Source of the DNA: Cymbidium sinense
Lineage: Eukaryota; Streptophyta; Magnoliopsida; Asparagales; Orchidaceae
NCBI GenBank assembly: GCA_021442155.1
Contig: CM038218.1
Location: forward strand, 57,225,161-57,289,160
Reading direction: 5' to 3'
DNA: 64,000 nt
How positions within the stretch are numbered: the stretch's first letter is position 1; every line of letters starts with the position of its first letter. The notes under the pieces are model-generated. The model did not search any database and had not been told where the DNA came from. It saw only the letters and a program-made list of their open reading frames with translations. Below, in pieces: positions 35,520 through 46,325 of the stretch. A program made the position numbers and the translations under genes.

Positions 35520-36015
35520 GCATTTTTTAATTTATTAGTGGGGCTCAGCTTTAGTTTTAGTGGCCTGTAGCCTGGGTTTAGGGCCTAGGTTGTTAGGGTT
35601 TAGAGCTGAGTGGTTTTAGGGTTTGGGTTTAGTTTAATGATTAGGGTCATGGTTTAGCCATAGGTTTGTGTAGGCTTAGGTCTGTATTTTGTTATGGCTG
35701 TGTGGTTTGTGTTTGTTGCCCAGGGCTTTGGGTCAGGCTCACTGTCAGTCTGTGGCTCAAGGACAGTTTAAGGCCTGAGACTCAAGGTCAGGCTGAGTTT
35801 TATGGGCTCATGGCCTTGACTGCCATTGTAGATCTAAGAGTTTGTGGCTTAGGACTCTGGCTTTTCAGTATTTAGGGGTCAGTGGCCAAAGTTTAGGGCC
35901 TCAGCTTCAGGCTGCATGTGTCTAGGGCTCAGGTCATCTTGAAGGCCTTAGGGCCCAGAATCCCAGGATTTTAAGGGCCTGTGCTTATTCTGGCCTCTCA
36001 AAACTAAGCAAACCC
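35520..36015. repeat. GC-rich block 6
   Basis: Words such as GGCTCAGGTCATC, GGCCTGTAGCCTGGG and CAGTGGCC are the reverse complement type of the CCCTGAGCC blocks upstream of the gap. Confidence 0.7.
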
Positions 36016-36989
36016 AGGCTCAGCCATTTCAGCTATCTTTTCATTTTTTTAACACCTATTTCTTTACTAGTTTATCTTTTCATTTCTTTTAGCCATCTAA
36101 TCTAGGATTTCATTTTGCTCCTTTTTCCATCTAGTTTATCTTTTAGCCTAAGCTCAGTTTATTTTTCTTTATCTTCATTTTATCTATTTTGTAGCTCAGT
36201 GACATTTTATCTTTTTTTAGACTTAGGGTTTCATCTTTATCTTTTCAGCTTTAAGTCTAGGGTCTTAGAATTTATTTCAAGATCTTTATTTTTCCTTTAT
36301 TTACTAATGGCTGGCTGCCAGTTCTTTATATCCATTCTTAATTTGCCTTTAAGAGTTAATTTATGTTTTTAGGTTTTTTTCTTTTCTATGGCTTCATTTT
36401 AATTAGGCCCAGGTTTTACCTAGTTTATTTTAGGTTTATTTATTTAGGTTTATTTTGTTTATTTTATTTTATTTTGGTTTTATTTCTGGTTTTATGACTC
36501 ATTTTATTTTAGTTTACCTCAAGATTTTACTTTTACTCTTTGTATTTTATTTAGTTTATGGTTTAGGTTTAGGCCTAGTAGGTTTAGTCTTATTTATTTT
36601 AGTCCAATTTATGTTACCAGTCAAATTGACCTTTATCTTTTGCTATTTTAGGTTTAGCTCATTTTTTGTAGTGGGGTTTAGTTTTATTTCCTTTATTTCA
36701 TTTTTAGGCTTTATTTTAAGCCTTTTGGTTTTCTTTAGTTTTATTTTACTAGTTTTATCTTTGGTTAATCTTACGCTTGTAATTTTCATTTTACTCTTTA
36801 GGTAGTTAATTATTTTAGCCGACCCTTTCTGATTATTAGTTTTAGGTTTTATTTATTATTTTTTGACCTTTTACTTTTATTTTATTTTAGTTTCAGTGTG
36901 CCTAGTGTGATCAGCTCAAGCTCAGTTTAGATCTTTATTTTATTTTACAGCATTTTATCTTTTCAGCTCACATCTTTTCTTATCCAAGC

Positions 36990-37250
36990 CTTACTTCAGT
37001 TTGATTTTAAGAGCTCAGGCTTCTCAAGCCTGTGGTCAGGTCCTGGGGCCTAGCTCCATGCATTTGGGGTCATGGCTACAGGCCTGGCGCCTTAGTGGCC
37101 TAGCAGCCCAGCCTGTCTTTAGTGGCTCAGTGGCCCCAGTGGCTCAGTGCTCAAAGATTTTAGTCTTGTCATCTTTAGAGCCTAGCCGGATCTTAGGCTG
37201 CCTCAGTGGCCCAAGATCTAGGCTCTAGGCCTGGGCCTGGGTTTAGGTTT
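36990..37250. repeat. GC-rich block 7
   Basis: AGTGGCTCAGTGGCCCCAG, GGGCCTGGGTTTAGG and similar words end directly at an anchor (37251). Confidence 0.75.
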
Positions 37251-38435
37251 AGCTTTTTAAAAAAATTAAGCAAACCCATTTAGGTCAGTCATTTATTTCA
37301 CCTAATTACATTTATTCATTTTATATCTTATATTTTATCTACTTTATCTTTTATTTTATTCTAGTTCTAGTTTTTATTTTAGTTTCAGGTTTATCTTAGC
37401 TCATCTTTATAGTTCAGCATAGTGGCCTTTTTAGGCCTATTATTCCATCTTGTGACAGGGTCTCATGGTCCTAGCTGGTCACTGCAAATTTCAGGTTTAG
37501 CTGGGCAGTGGAGATTTATAGTTTATGGCTTAGTTCGTGGTTTATCTTTATTTTTTTAATTTTAATTTTAATTAAAAAACCTGATAACCAATGTTTATTT
37601 AGTTTATTTTTTTATTTCCATTTTAATTTTAATTTTATTTTTAATTTCTAGGTTTTATTTTTATTCATTTAGTTTATTTTATTTTAGGTTTCTTTATTTT
37701 AGCTCTAGATTTTTTATTTTAGTTTAGATTTTTTAGCTCTTAGTTTATTTCTTTTAGTGTAGTTTTATTTTATTATATTTTTGCTTGTTTGGTTTTATTT
37801 TAGTTTAGCTCAGATTTTATTTTATTTTTAGTTTAAGCTTTGCTTTCATTTTAGCTCATTTTGGGCTTTATTTTAGCCTAGTTTAGTGACTTTATTTATC
37901 TTTTTTAGCTAGTTTTATTATCTAATTTAGTTTATAGCATTCATTTATCTTATTTTTTCATTGACAGTTTATTTTTACTTTATTTTGGTTATCTTTAGTA
38001 CCATGTTTATTTTGTATTTTAACCTTTACTCCAGGTCATTATTTTACTTTAGATTAGGTTTTAACCATATACAGGTTTTAGTCTAGTTTATCTGAACCTC
38101 ATTTTAGTTTTAGTCATTTCATCTTACTTTCCAAAGTCAGCTTGTTTAGGCTCTTTAGTTTACCTATTTTATTTGATTTTAGTTTATTTATTTATCTTAT
38201 TCAGGTCTTATTTTAGCTTTAGATTATTTTTTTAGCCATGGCCTAGAGTTTTAGGGTTTGGTGGGTTTAGTGGTATTGGGGCTTGTGGTTTAGGGTTTTA
38301 CAGATGCTAGGCCTAGTGGTAGCCTTGTGGCTGTTGTGGCTCTGTGGTTTATCATTTAGGTTTTAAGCCTTTAGGTTTAGGTTCAGTTCTTAAGTTTTGT
38401 CTGTGCTTAGTTTTGTAGGGTTTTTTGTTTTTTCC

Positions 38436-38885
38436 TTTTTTTTTCTTTTTTCATGAATAAATCATATTTGAACATTTTCTTTTCATCCATCAACCAAGTA
38501 AGTATACCAAGTTTTTGTGTAATAAGTGATGGATGAGATAAAAATGAGACGATGAGCAAATCAAAAACCCTAGATAACTTAAACCATCTCACCTAGTGAC
38601 AGCTCTATAAGAAGTGGACAATCAATCGCTCTTCTCCAGCTCCTAATAAAACCACCCATGCCCTTTTAAATGGGATCCACCATCATACTTGATCTTTGCC
38701 CTCTCGCCACTACCATGGCTCTAACCTCCGCTGCCTCCTCCCGCCCATAACCACCATTCTTTACCACCACCTCCATATCCACCACCTCATACCCCTGACT
38801 CTTTAACCTGCCTCCACCTTCTACTCCACCACTAGATCTGGGACCACTAGTTGACTGATGTTCTGCCTCAATGGCCCCAATTCTT
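38436..38885 (-). pseudogene. GRP: GRP retro-pseudogene fragment, copy 7
   Basis: A pyrimidine-rich T-run (about 38409-38450) marks the poly(A). The 3' UTR, the glycine-rich antisense region (CCACCTCCATATCCACC) and the border at CAATTCTT (about 38885) follow in the standard order. It is non-coding. Confidence 0.8.
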
Positions 38886-39233
38886 AGACTAGGCCATGTT
38901 TAGTTTATTTGGCTTTTAGGTTTTTTTTTAATCTTTAGCTTTATTCAGGGGCTTCAGCTTGGCCAGGTTTCAGTGTTTAGGGATTGTGAGCTCTTAGTGG
39001 GTTTGTGTTTGATTAGGCTTAGGGTCATGCTTGGGAAGTTTGAGGGTGGGGGCTTTAGCTTTGGGAAGGTTGGTAAACCAGGCTGAAAGCCTGGGGTTTG
39101 GGTGCTGCAGAGATTTAGGGCTTGTGGCTGGAGATTTAGGGTTTTAGGGGCTTTATATTTAGAGATTTCAAGTGATTAGTTTTAGTAGTTTAGTTTCTAG
39201 TTTTAGGTTCAGCTCAAGTTTGGGTTTTCTTTT
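38886..39233. repeat. Short telomere-like spacer
   Basis: TTTAGGG-derived sequence with moderate GC. It is far shorter than other inter-GRP spacers, so most of a repeat unit is missing here. Confidence 0.7.
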
Positions 39234-39626
39234 TGTTTTTTAAATTGAAAACCATTCAACATTTCTTTCTTTTCATCATCAACCATACACAAATTTTGTG
39301 TTCACAGTTTTACAGATAAAAAATGAGCAACGACAAATCAAAATACTAGATAACAACCCTCTGGCTCAAAGATAGTTCATAAGCAAATGCATCAGCCCAT
39401 TCTTCCTTTCTTCAGCTATCAAACCACCTGCCTCTCGAGTAGGGATCCACCACTCCCCTTGTCTCCTCCCACCACCACACTAACCCCATTTCCACGCTTC
39501 CTGCCTCCACAACCAGCCCTCCACCACCTGTTCACCACCCTCCAACATCCCCCACCACCTGCATAACTCCGCCTCAACTATGGACTAGCCTAAGTGATGT
39601 TCCTCACATGTGTCTCTACCATTCTT
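39234..39626 (-). pseudogene. GRP: GRP retro-pseudogene fragment, copy 8
   Basis: T-run at 39235-39241, then the UTR (ATTCAACATTTCTTTCTTTT), a shortened glycine-rich antisense region and the CATTCTT border at 39619-39625. The region has many small deletions compared with copies 4 and 5. Confidence 0.8.
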
Positions 39627-39644
39627 AGTTTAGTCTCTTTAGGG

Positions 39645-42600
39645 AAGAATTTATTACCTTAAAAAATAAAGGAGTATATCATTAAAAAGGTAAAGCTCAT
39701 CTGCTACTTAAGAGTCTAAAGAAACACATAAAAGAGCTTTATCATTTAATGAAAAAAGAAATAGGTAGCAAATATAAAGTAAAGCCCACAAACCTAAGAA
39801 AATGAGATCAACTTTAGATGGAAAGATAAGCAAGATCCACATCAGATTGAAATCATTCCATCTGTGATGTTCCAACCTACAAAAGAAATCCAAACATCTA
39901 CAAAGGAAATGGCAACAGAATAGCTGAAAGAAGTCTCCTACGAAGATCATAATCATAAGCAACACATATGAGCATCCAAACTGAGAATGTCATGAACCAT
40001 ATGCATGCTACCAACCGAGGAAAAATATAGGGAAACGCCCTAAGAGCATCCATATAAGTAATCATGCAAAATAGTCTACGATCCGTCACACCAAAGAGAG
40101 AAAATACAAGTCTTATCAAACCAACCAAACCCACAAACACACCATAAAGCCGATCAAAGTTATAGAGGGTTAGTGGTCAGAACCACTATCTAGGCTCTAG
40201 CAATCCAAATCCAAGGGAAAAAACTACCCAAATAGCAAAATAGTAAAAGATAAGAACACTGAGAATTCTACAGAGAAAAGACCAATATCTATCTAAAAGT
40301 TACCATCAAAACCACCGCCAAGGCAAAAAGAAAAGTAAATCTACCATCACCAACCTGTGATAAAGAAACAAAGAGAGCCAACAAAACCAAAGGGAGTCAA
40401 TACATCCAACATAAACTCCAAAACACCAAACCACATGTATAAGCATCCAAGAAAGACATCAACCATAAAACCTCAGCAACCAACCCCAACAATAAGTCCT
40501 AAAACCAAACAAACCACAAGAGTCTATATCCTCCACCAACAAAAGATAATAAAACCAGTGCTCAAACAGATGATAATAGGAGAAGTTAGAGCATCAAGAA
40601 AATTTACACCCAAAATTAGGGAATAAGAAGAAAAGAAGCACTCAAGAGATAAATCAACCTAGGGACCGTAAACTCAACAAAGCACCTAAACCAACCATCA
40701 AAAAGAACATGAAGATCCATAAAAACCAACATAGAAAAATATAAACCAAGAACAAACAACCAACAGTAGAAGCTAATACAAAGCCCAAAAAGTGGGAAAA
40801 GAACAACAAAGAAAAAGCAATAACCCACTTGGAGATCTCCAAAATAACCAAGAAATAAAAATGGTAGTCACCCAGCCAAACTCAAGAAGGCCAAGGAGGA
40901 CCACCCAACCACAAGCAAAGAAACTAAAGGAAAAGAACAAGGCTAGAGGGAAACAAAACCCCTTCCAAATCCCAAAGAGCAGAAAGTCACTACAAAGGAG
41001 AAAACGGGGAGACAACAAACACATAATAGTTAACTCCAATTCACAAGGTAGATAGAACCAACCAACAGAAACTTCCAAGCCAAACTAAGAAAGGAGAACC
41101 AAGCCAAAAGAGGCCAATAGTAGCCATTAATAAATAACCACCCAAAATAGCTAGGCAAATGAAAGAAACAAATAGAACTAGTAATGAACCATAGCATCCA
41201 TAAATCCAATTCAAAATACAACCAGCAAAACTAAAGGCAAACCCAACATTCATTGGTAAATGGGTAAATTTAAAATCACAACCATAACCCAACATGAGAC
41301 AGAAGAATGAACCAGAAAGAAAATTTCGGAGGATTGGGAAACCAATTAAAAATTACATCACTAAGACCCAAAAAATGGTCAGGCAAGTATAAAATGGGGT
41401 AAAGAGGAAGGGGCTTTAAGTATAGAAATAAACTCACCAAAAACCACTTCCTAGAGAGGGGAGCAGAAAAAAAAATAATAAAAAATAGACCGAATAAAAC
41501 CACCATAGAAAAATATTAATAAAATAGCAGAAGGTTAAAATCTGAGGTAAGGCAATCTAGTGTTATCCAAATTGATCAGACCACACAGATGCTTAGGTAT
41601 TCTATGGTTATCAAATAAAGTGAGATCATTTAATTTCCTCTCAAAAATTAGCTAGGAAATTAGCACAAGCTTTACTTTCACAAAGAATGTGAAAAATTTT
41701 GTAGCAAACCTGAGAAAGATGCTTTTTAGTGTGATTAAGAAGATAAAATAAGTCAGCATTTCCCATTTTGTTATTATTAACCTTTGCTTAAATAAATATC
41801 AATAGCAATGACCATGTGAGATAAATAACAAAACAAGCTTTGATGGGGTAGGCAAAAGCATAAATGATAGTGCTTTTAGATTCCCTAAGAATTCCACCAC
41901 AGCCATATTTGTTTTGGGAAATAGAACCATCAATATTGATATTAATAGAAATTTATTTAGGCTTAATCAATTGTATAATGCTAATACTCTTGTAGGAAGG
42001 ATCATCATGCAAAGTGATACCCAATTTTTTAGCCACAAATTTATAACCTCTAAAGTGAAAATTGCTTATTAAATTTGCATTAAATAAAGCATGATTTTTT
42101 TCTTTAGTTCTATCAAGGATCATTTTATGTTTCATAGGGATAGCACAATATTTAGCATCATTTTTATCCATCCTAATGAACCAAATAAGAGTAATAGCAA
42201 TTAAAATATTGATATGACCTTTCACAGTTTTATGGAAATAAACTTTAAGAAGTTAATATAATGATAGAGAGTCGACAATAGTAAGTAAATAAATCATCAT
42301 ACCATATCCAAAGTTTGGAAGCAATAGCACCATTGACAAAAATATGATTAACATTTTCAATATGAAAGAAATAATAGCACTTATAATGTAAGTAAAACCC
42401 TTTGAGCCATAGCAAGGAATCAAATGAAATGAAGTTATTCAAAATCCTTCAAGCTAAAACTGATTAAGAAATGTGAAAGATAGTATTCCAAAGTTTAATG
42501 AAAACATTAGAGGTGTTCTATTTATTACTAATAAAATTCCAAACCTATTTAACAACGAAATCACCATTGTAAGAGAGCTTAAAAAGGATTTGACCCAGTT

Positions 42601-42680
42601 TATTAGATAAGATAGAGATGTTGCAACACTTGTCAAAAATAGAAATAGGAATGTAGTTCTCAAGTTTGTTGTCATTCTAA
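39645..42680 (-). mobile_element. L1-like LINE, 5'-truncated copy
   Basis: From the right, the minus strand carries the end of ORF2 (zf-RVT and RNase H) and then a 1.9 kb 3' region. It ends with GGTAATAAATTC, the family 3' end. The break at about 42680 lies downstream of the RT core, a typical result of incomplete target-primed reverse transcription. It sits about 18 bp from the 5' border of GRP copy 8. Confidence 0.8.
41545..42675 (-). pseudogene. LINE ORF2 C-terminus: zf-RVT and RNase H remnants
   Basis: About 42440-42300 gives KCYYFFHIENVNHIFVNGAI and LWIWYDDLF in frame. This is the zinc-binding region that follows RT in plant LINEs, with the Cys/His pattern partly lost. About 41960-41850 gives a NIDGSISQNKYGCGG-like start and a YAFAYP-like stretch of RNase H. 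CGLIN-type residues end the frame near 41545. The same order is seen at 53005-53930. Confidence 0.7.
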
Positions 42681-42967
42681 TTGTTATTAAGATGGGTTGT
42701 AGGTTTAGTGTCGTAGGTTTAGGGTTTAGAGTTTAGAGTTTAGGATTTAGGGATTAAAGTTTTTCCTTTTTAAATTAAATAAACCAATAGGTTTAGGTTT
42801 ATTTAGTATATTTAGTATATTTTATTTATTTATTTATAGTGTTTAGGGTTTAGGGTTTAGGGTTTAGGGTTTAGCTTTTAGGTTTAGGGTTCATGTTTTA
42901 GTTTAGGGTTTAGGGTTTAGGTATTAGGTTTAGGGTTCAAGTTTTAGTTTAAGGTTTAGCATTTTTA
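42681..42967. repeat. Telomere-like satellite
   Basis: TTTAGGG-rich tract with an anchor at 42761-42800 (AAATTAAATAAACCAATAGG) and perfect GGGTTTAGGGTTTAGGG runs at 42842-42870. Confidence 0.85.
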
Positions 42968-43430
42968 GTTTTTTTAATAGAGAACAAATTTAGATTCAAC
43001 ATTTCTTTTTTTGGATTTCATTAACCAAGTAACACACCAAGTTTTCTAAGACATAATAACCAACATAGATAAAAAAATGAGCACTCATAGAGAAATTTAA
43101 AAACCTTACATAACTAGAATGACCTCTACTATAAAGACACTGTTCCATATGTAGTAGATCGGATTGGTCATTCTTCATTTTCACCAGCCTCATCGAACCA
43201 CCCACTCGGTGGATCCACCATCATATCCCATCTCTCCTCTCCCACCACCACCACCGTAACCTCCATCTCTCCTCCCGCCTCCATAACCACCACTACCACT
43301 AACCCATATCCACCCAGCCTCCATATTCCCCCGCCACTACGATAACCACCACCTCCACCTTCACCTCCATCAGATCTAGACTAAGCCCGGTTGATGGTGA
43401 TGTCCCTACCATCAAGGTTCTTGCCATTCT
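42968..43430 (-). pseudogene. GRP: GRP retro-pseudogene fragment, copy 9
   Basis: T-run (42968-42975), a well-preserved 3' UTR (TTAACCAAGTAACACACC on +) and a glycine-rich antisense region (CCACCACCACCACCG, CACCTCCACCTTCACC). The RRM-end codons GATGGTAGGGACATCACCA (DGRDIT) on minus lie near 43410, and the border GCCATTCT at 43430. Stops are frequent. The minus open stretch at 42996-43205 is 3' UTR, not coding. Confidence 0.87.
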
Positions 43431-44544
43431 AAAGGTTTAGGTTTATTAAGTTTTAGGTTTTAGGTTTATTTATTAATTTATTTAGTTACTTTTGGTTTAG
43501 GTTTAGGGTTTGGGGTTTAGAGTTTAGGGTTTAGGGTTTATGGTAGGGTTTAAGGTTTAGGGTTTTAGGGTTTATGCTTTGTGGCTTAGGGTTTAGGGTT
43601 TGGGGTTTAGGGGATTGTGGTTTTTTGATTTAGGGTTTAGTAGGGTTTGTGTCAGATTTAGGTTTGTTAGGGTTTAGGGTCTAAGATTTAGGTTTTAAGG
43701 TTTTAAAAAAAAAATTTAAGTAAATTGATAAGCTTAATTTTATTTAGTATATTTAGTTTCTTTTTTATTTATTTTAGTTTATTTTCTATTTTATTTTTAT
43801 ATAGGTTTATTTTATTATTTTATTTAGTTTAGTTTATTTATTTTAAGTTTATTTATTTTTAATTACGGGTTTTTATTTTAGTTTATTTTTTATCTTTAGG
43901 TTTAGGTTTAAGTTCATTTTTAAGTTGAGTTTTATTTTTATTTTATTTTTAGTTTTAGGTTTTATTTTCTATTTTTAGGTTTAGGTTTAGGTTTATTTTA
44001 AAATTTTTTTAGGTTTAGGTTTGTTGTTCTTATTTTAGGTTTATTATAGGTTTTATTTTTTAGTTTAGGTTTAGATTTATTTTTAGTTTATTTTATTTTA
44101 TTTAGTTTAGGTTTATGTTTATGTTTAATTTTTTTTAGCTTTTGGCTTATGTTTTATTTATTTTAGTTTAATTTATTTTAATTTAGTTTAGGTTTATTAT
44201 ATTTTATTTATTTTATTTTTATTTTTAGTTTAGGGTTTAGGTTTGATTTTTTATTTATTTTTAGGTTTATTTTTTAGGTTTAGGTTTTTATTTAGTTTTT
44301 ATTTAATTTTATTTCTAATTTTTTTTATTTTTATTTTACATTTAGTTTTTCCTTTATATATCATTTTTAGTCATAGGTTTATATGATTTTTAGTTTAGTT
44401 TCAATCTTTATTTATTTTATTTTTATTTATTTTTACTTTTTTATTTTATTTTATTTTTAGGTTTGGGTTTAGGTTTTATTTCCATTTTATTTTATTATTT
44501 ATTTAGGTTTATGTTTTATTTAATTTATTCTTTTAGGTTTATTT

Positions 44545-45262
44545 AGTCACATTGGCCCAGCTTTAGGCTGTTTAGAGGGTCAGTGGCCCAGCTTTACAGG
44601 ACTCAGGGTCTAGGTCAGTGGCCTGTGGCCCAGGGGCTCAGTGGCCCTGACTCCAGCCTCAGCCTGTGGCTCAGGATCTTGGGCCTGGGTTAGCCCAGGT
44701 TCAGGTCAGGGCCTGTGGCCCAGATCTAGGATCCCAACCCAGTGGCTCAGGCCCAGTGGCCTGGGATCTGGGCTCAGAGAAGGCTTGTGCCTCAGTTTTA
44801 GGTTGGCCCAGGGGGCTCAGGGTCACCTGTGAGAGGGCCTCAGTATGGTAGGCCTGGCATAGTTTCAGCCCAGGTCAACGCTCAGCCTTTAAGCCTAGCT
44901 CAGGGCAGGCTGCCATTTCTGTTTAGCCTTAGTGGTTTATGGTCCAGAGGCCTTTTAGGTCAGCTGGGCCTGGCTCAGCCCAGTGGCAGGTTTAGGCTTT
45001 TTAGGGTTTTTGTCTTTTCTTTTTTCATCTTTGTAGGGTTTAAAGCCCAGGGCCCATGGCCTAGTCCGGTTTAGGGTCACTAATCCGCTTTACCAGGGCT
45101 CAGGAGGTTAGATCTAGTTGGTCAGTGCTGGTGGTCAGGTTGAGCCAGGATCAGGGTTTTGTATTCAGCAGGAGTTCAGGTTGGGCAGTTAGCCAGGTGG
45201 GTTTGATTTAACACTGCGTTTAGCCTGGCCTGTGTAAGGTCAAGTTTAGAAATATTCAGTCA
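44545..45262. repeat. GC-rich block 8 (largest)
   Basis: GGCTCAGTGGCCC, GCCCAGGTTCAGG and similar words make up the block. GCCTGTGGCTCAGGATC at 44661-44677 is the reverse complement of the word shared by blocks 1 and 4. It ends at the anchor at 45270. Overlapping open stretches in two + frames reflect GC-rich composition. Confidence 0.8.
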
Positions 45263-45269
45263 CTTTTAG

Positions 45270-45308
45270 GTTTTTAAAAAAAAAAATTAAGTAAACCGAT
45301 AGGTTTAG
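45270..45308. repeat. Satellite monomer anchor after GC block
   Basis: An A-run then AATTAAGTAAACCGATAGG and TTTAG, positioned at the GC-block/AT-tract switch. Confidence 0.75.
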
Positions 45309-46281
45309 TTTTAGTATTTAGTATATATTTTATTTATTATTTTATTTTATTTTATTAGGTTTTCATTTATTTTAGGATTATTTAGGTTAGTTTAGGTTTT
45401 TTATTTTAGTTTATTTTTCTAGGTTTAGGTCTAGGTTTAGGTTTATGTTTATTTTTTTTAATTTAGTTTTATTATTATTTTTTTTTTGGTTAGGTTTTAT
45501 TTTTAATTTTTAGGATTAGGTTTAGGTTTTTATTTTATTTTATTTTAAGTTTAGGTTTTAGGTTTTATTTAAGGTTTATTTTATTTTTAAATTTAGTTTA
45601 ATTTTAGTTTATTTATTTATTTAGTTTAGGTTTGGGTTTAGGTTTAGTCTATTTTAGGTTTAAGTTTAGGTTTTATTTATTTTAGTTTAGTTTATTTTAG
45701 TTTAGGTTTAGGTTTATTTTATTTTTAATTTAGGTTTAGGTTTTTCTCTTAGTTAAGGGTTTATGTTTTATTTTTTATTTAATTTTAGGTTTTATTATTA
45801 GGTTTATTATTTTGGTTTAATTTTTTATTTAGCTTTTATTTTATTATATTTTAAGTTTATTTTATTTTATTTTAGGTTTAGTTTTTATTTTATTTTAAGT
45901 TTCTCATTTTTTTTAGTTTATTTAGGTTTTATTTATTTTATTTTAGTAGTTTTTTATATTTTATTTTCTTTTTAAGTTTATGTTTAGTTTAGGTTTAGGT
46001 TTTAGTTTATGTTTTATTTTATTCTTTAGATTTTATTTTTTTTATTTCATTTTGGTCTTATTTAGTTTAGGCTTTAGGGTAGGTTAGGGTCCAGGTCTGG
46101 GGTTTAGGTTTAATGTTTATTATATTTTTTTTTGGTTTTAGTGGGGTTTGGATTTGGGGTTTGTGGTTTAGGTTTTGTGGTTAAGAATTAAATTAGGGTT
46201 TTGTATTTTAGGGTTTAGGGTTTTAGGTTAGTTATGGCCTAGTTAGGTTTAGTCAGGTTTAGGTTTAGTGGTTTCTTTTGG

Positions 46282-46325
46282 TTTTTTTTAAATAGATAAC
46301 AACCAGATTCAACATTTCTTCTTTG
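46282..46325 (-). pseudogene. GRP fragment, copy 10 (UTR end only)
   Basis: The T-run and then AACAACCAGATTCAACATTT match the last ~40 bp of the GRP 3' UTR. AT-rich satellite replaces the rest. Confidence 0.75.

Larger units (their letters stand above)
35491..38435. repeat. Telomere-like satellite with GC-rich blocks, G-rich orientation
   Basis: GC-rich blocks lie at 35520-36015 and 36990-37250. The C-containing T-rich sequence between them (TTTATCTTTTAGCCTAAG, CAGCTTTAAG) is unlike the C-free blocks elsewhere. Anchors lie at 37251-37285 (AAATTAAGCAAACCCA) and about 37560-37600. A TTTAGGG-like tract (38225-38420) precedes the GRP copy. Open stretches on + are hydrophobic low-complexity translations. 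Confidence 0.75.
43431..46281. repeat. Telomere-like satellite, G-rich orientation
   Basis: TTTAGGG-rich tracts lie at 43490-43700 and 46060-46280, with AT-rich C-poor sequence between. Anchors lie at 43703-43738 and 45270-45308 (AATTAAGTAAACCGATAGG). A GC-rich block lies at 44545-45262. No genes are seen. Confidence 0.85.
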
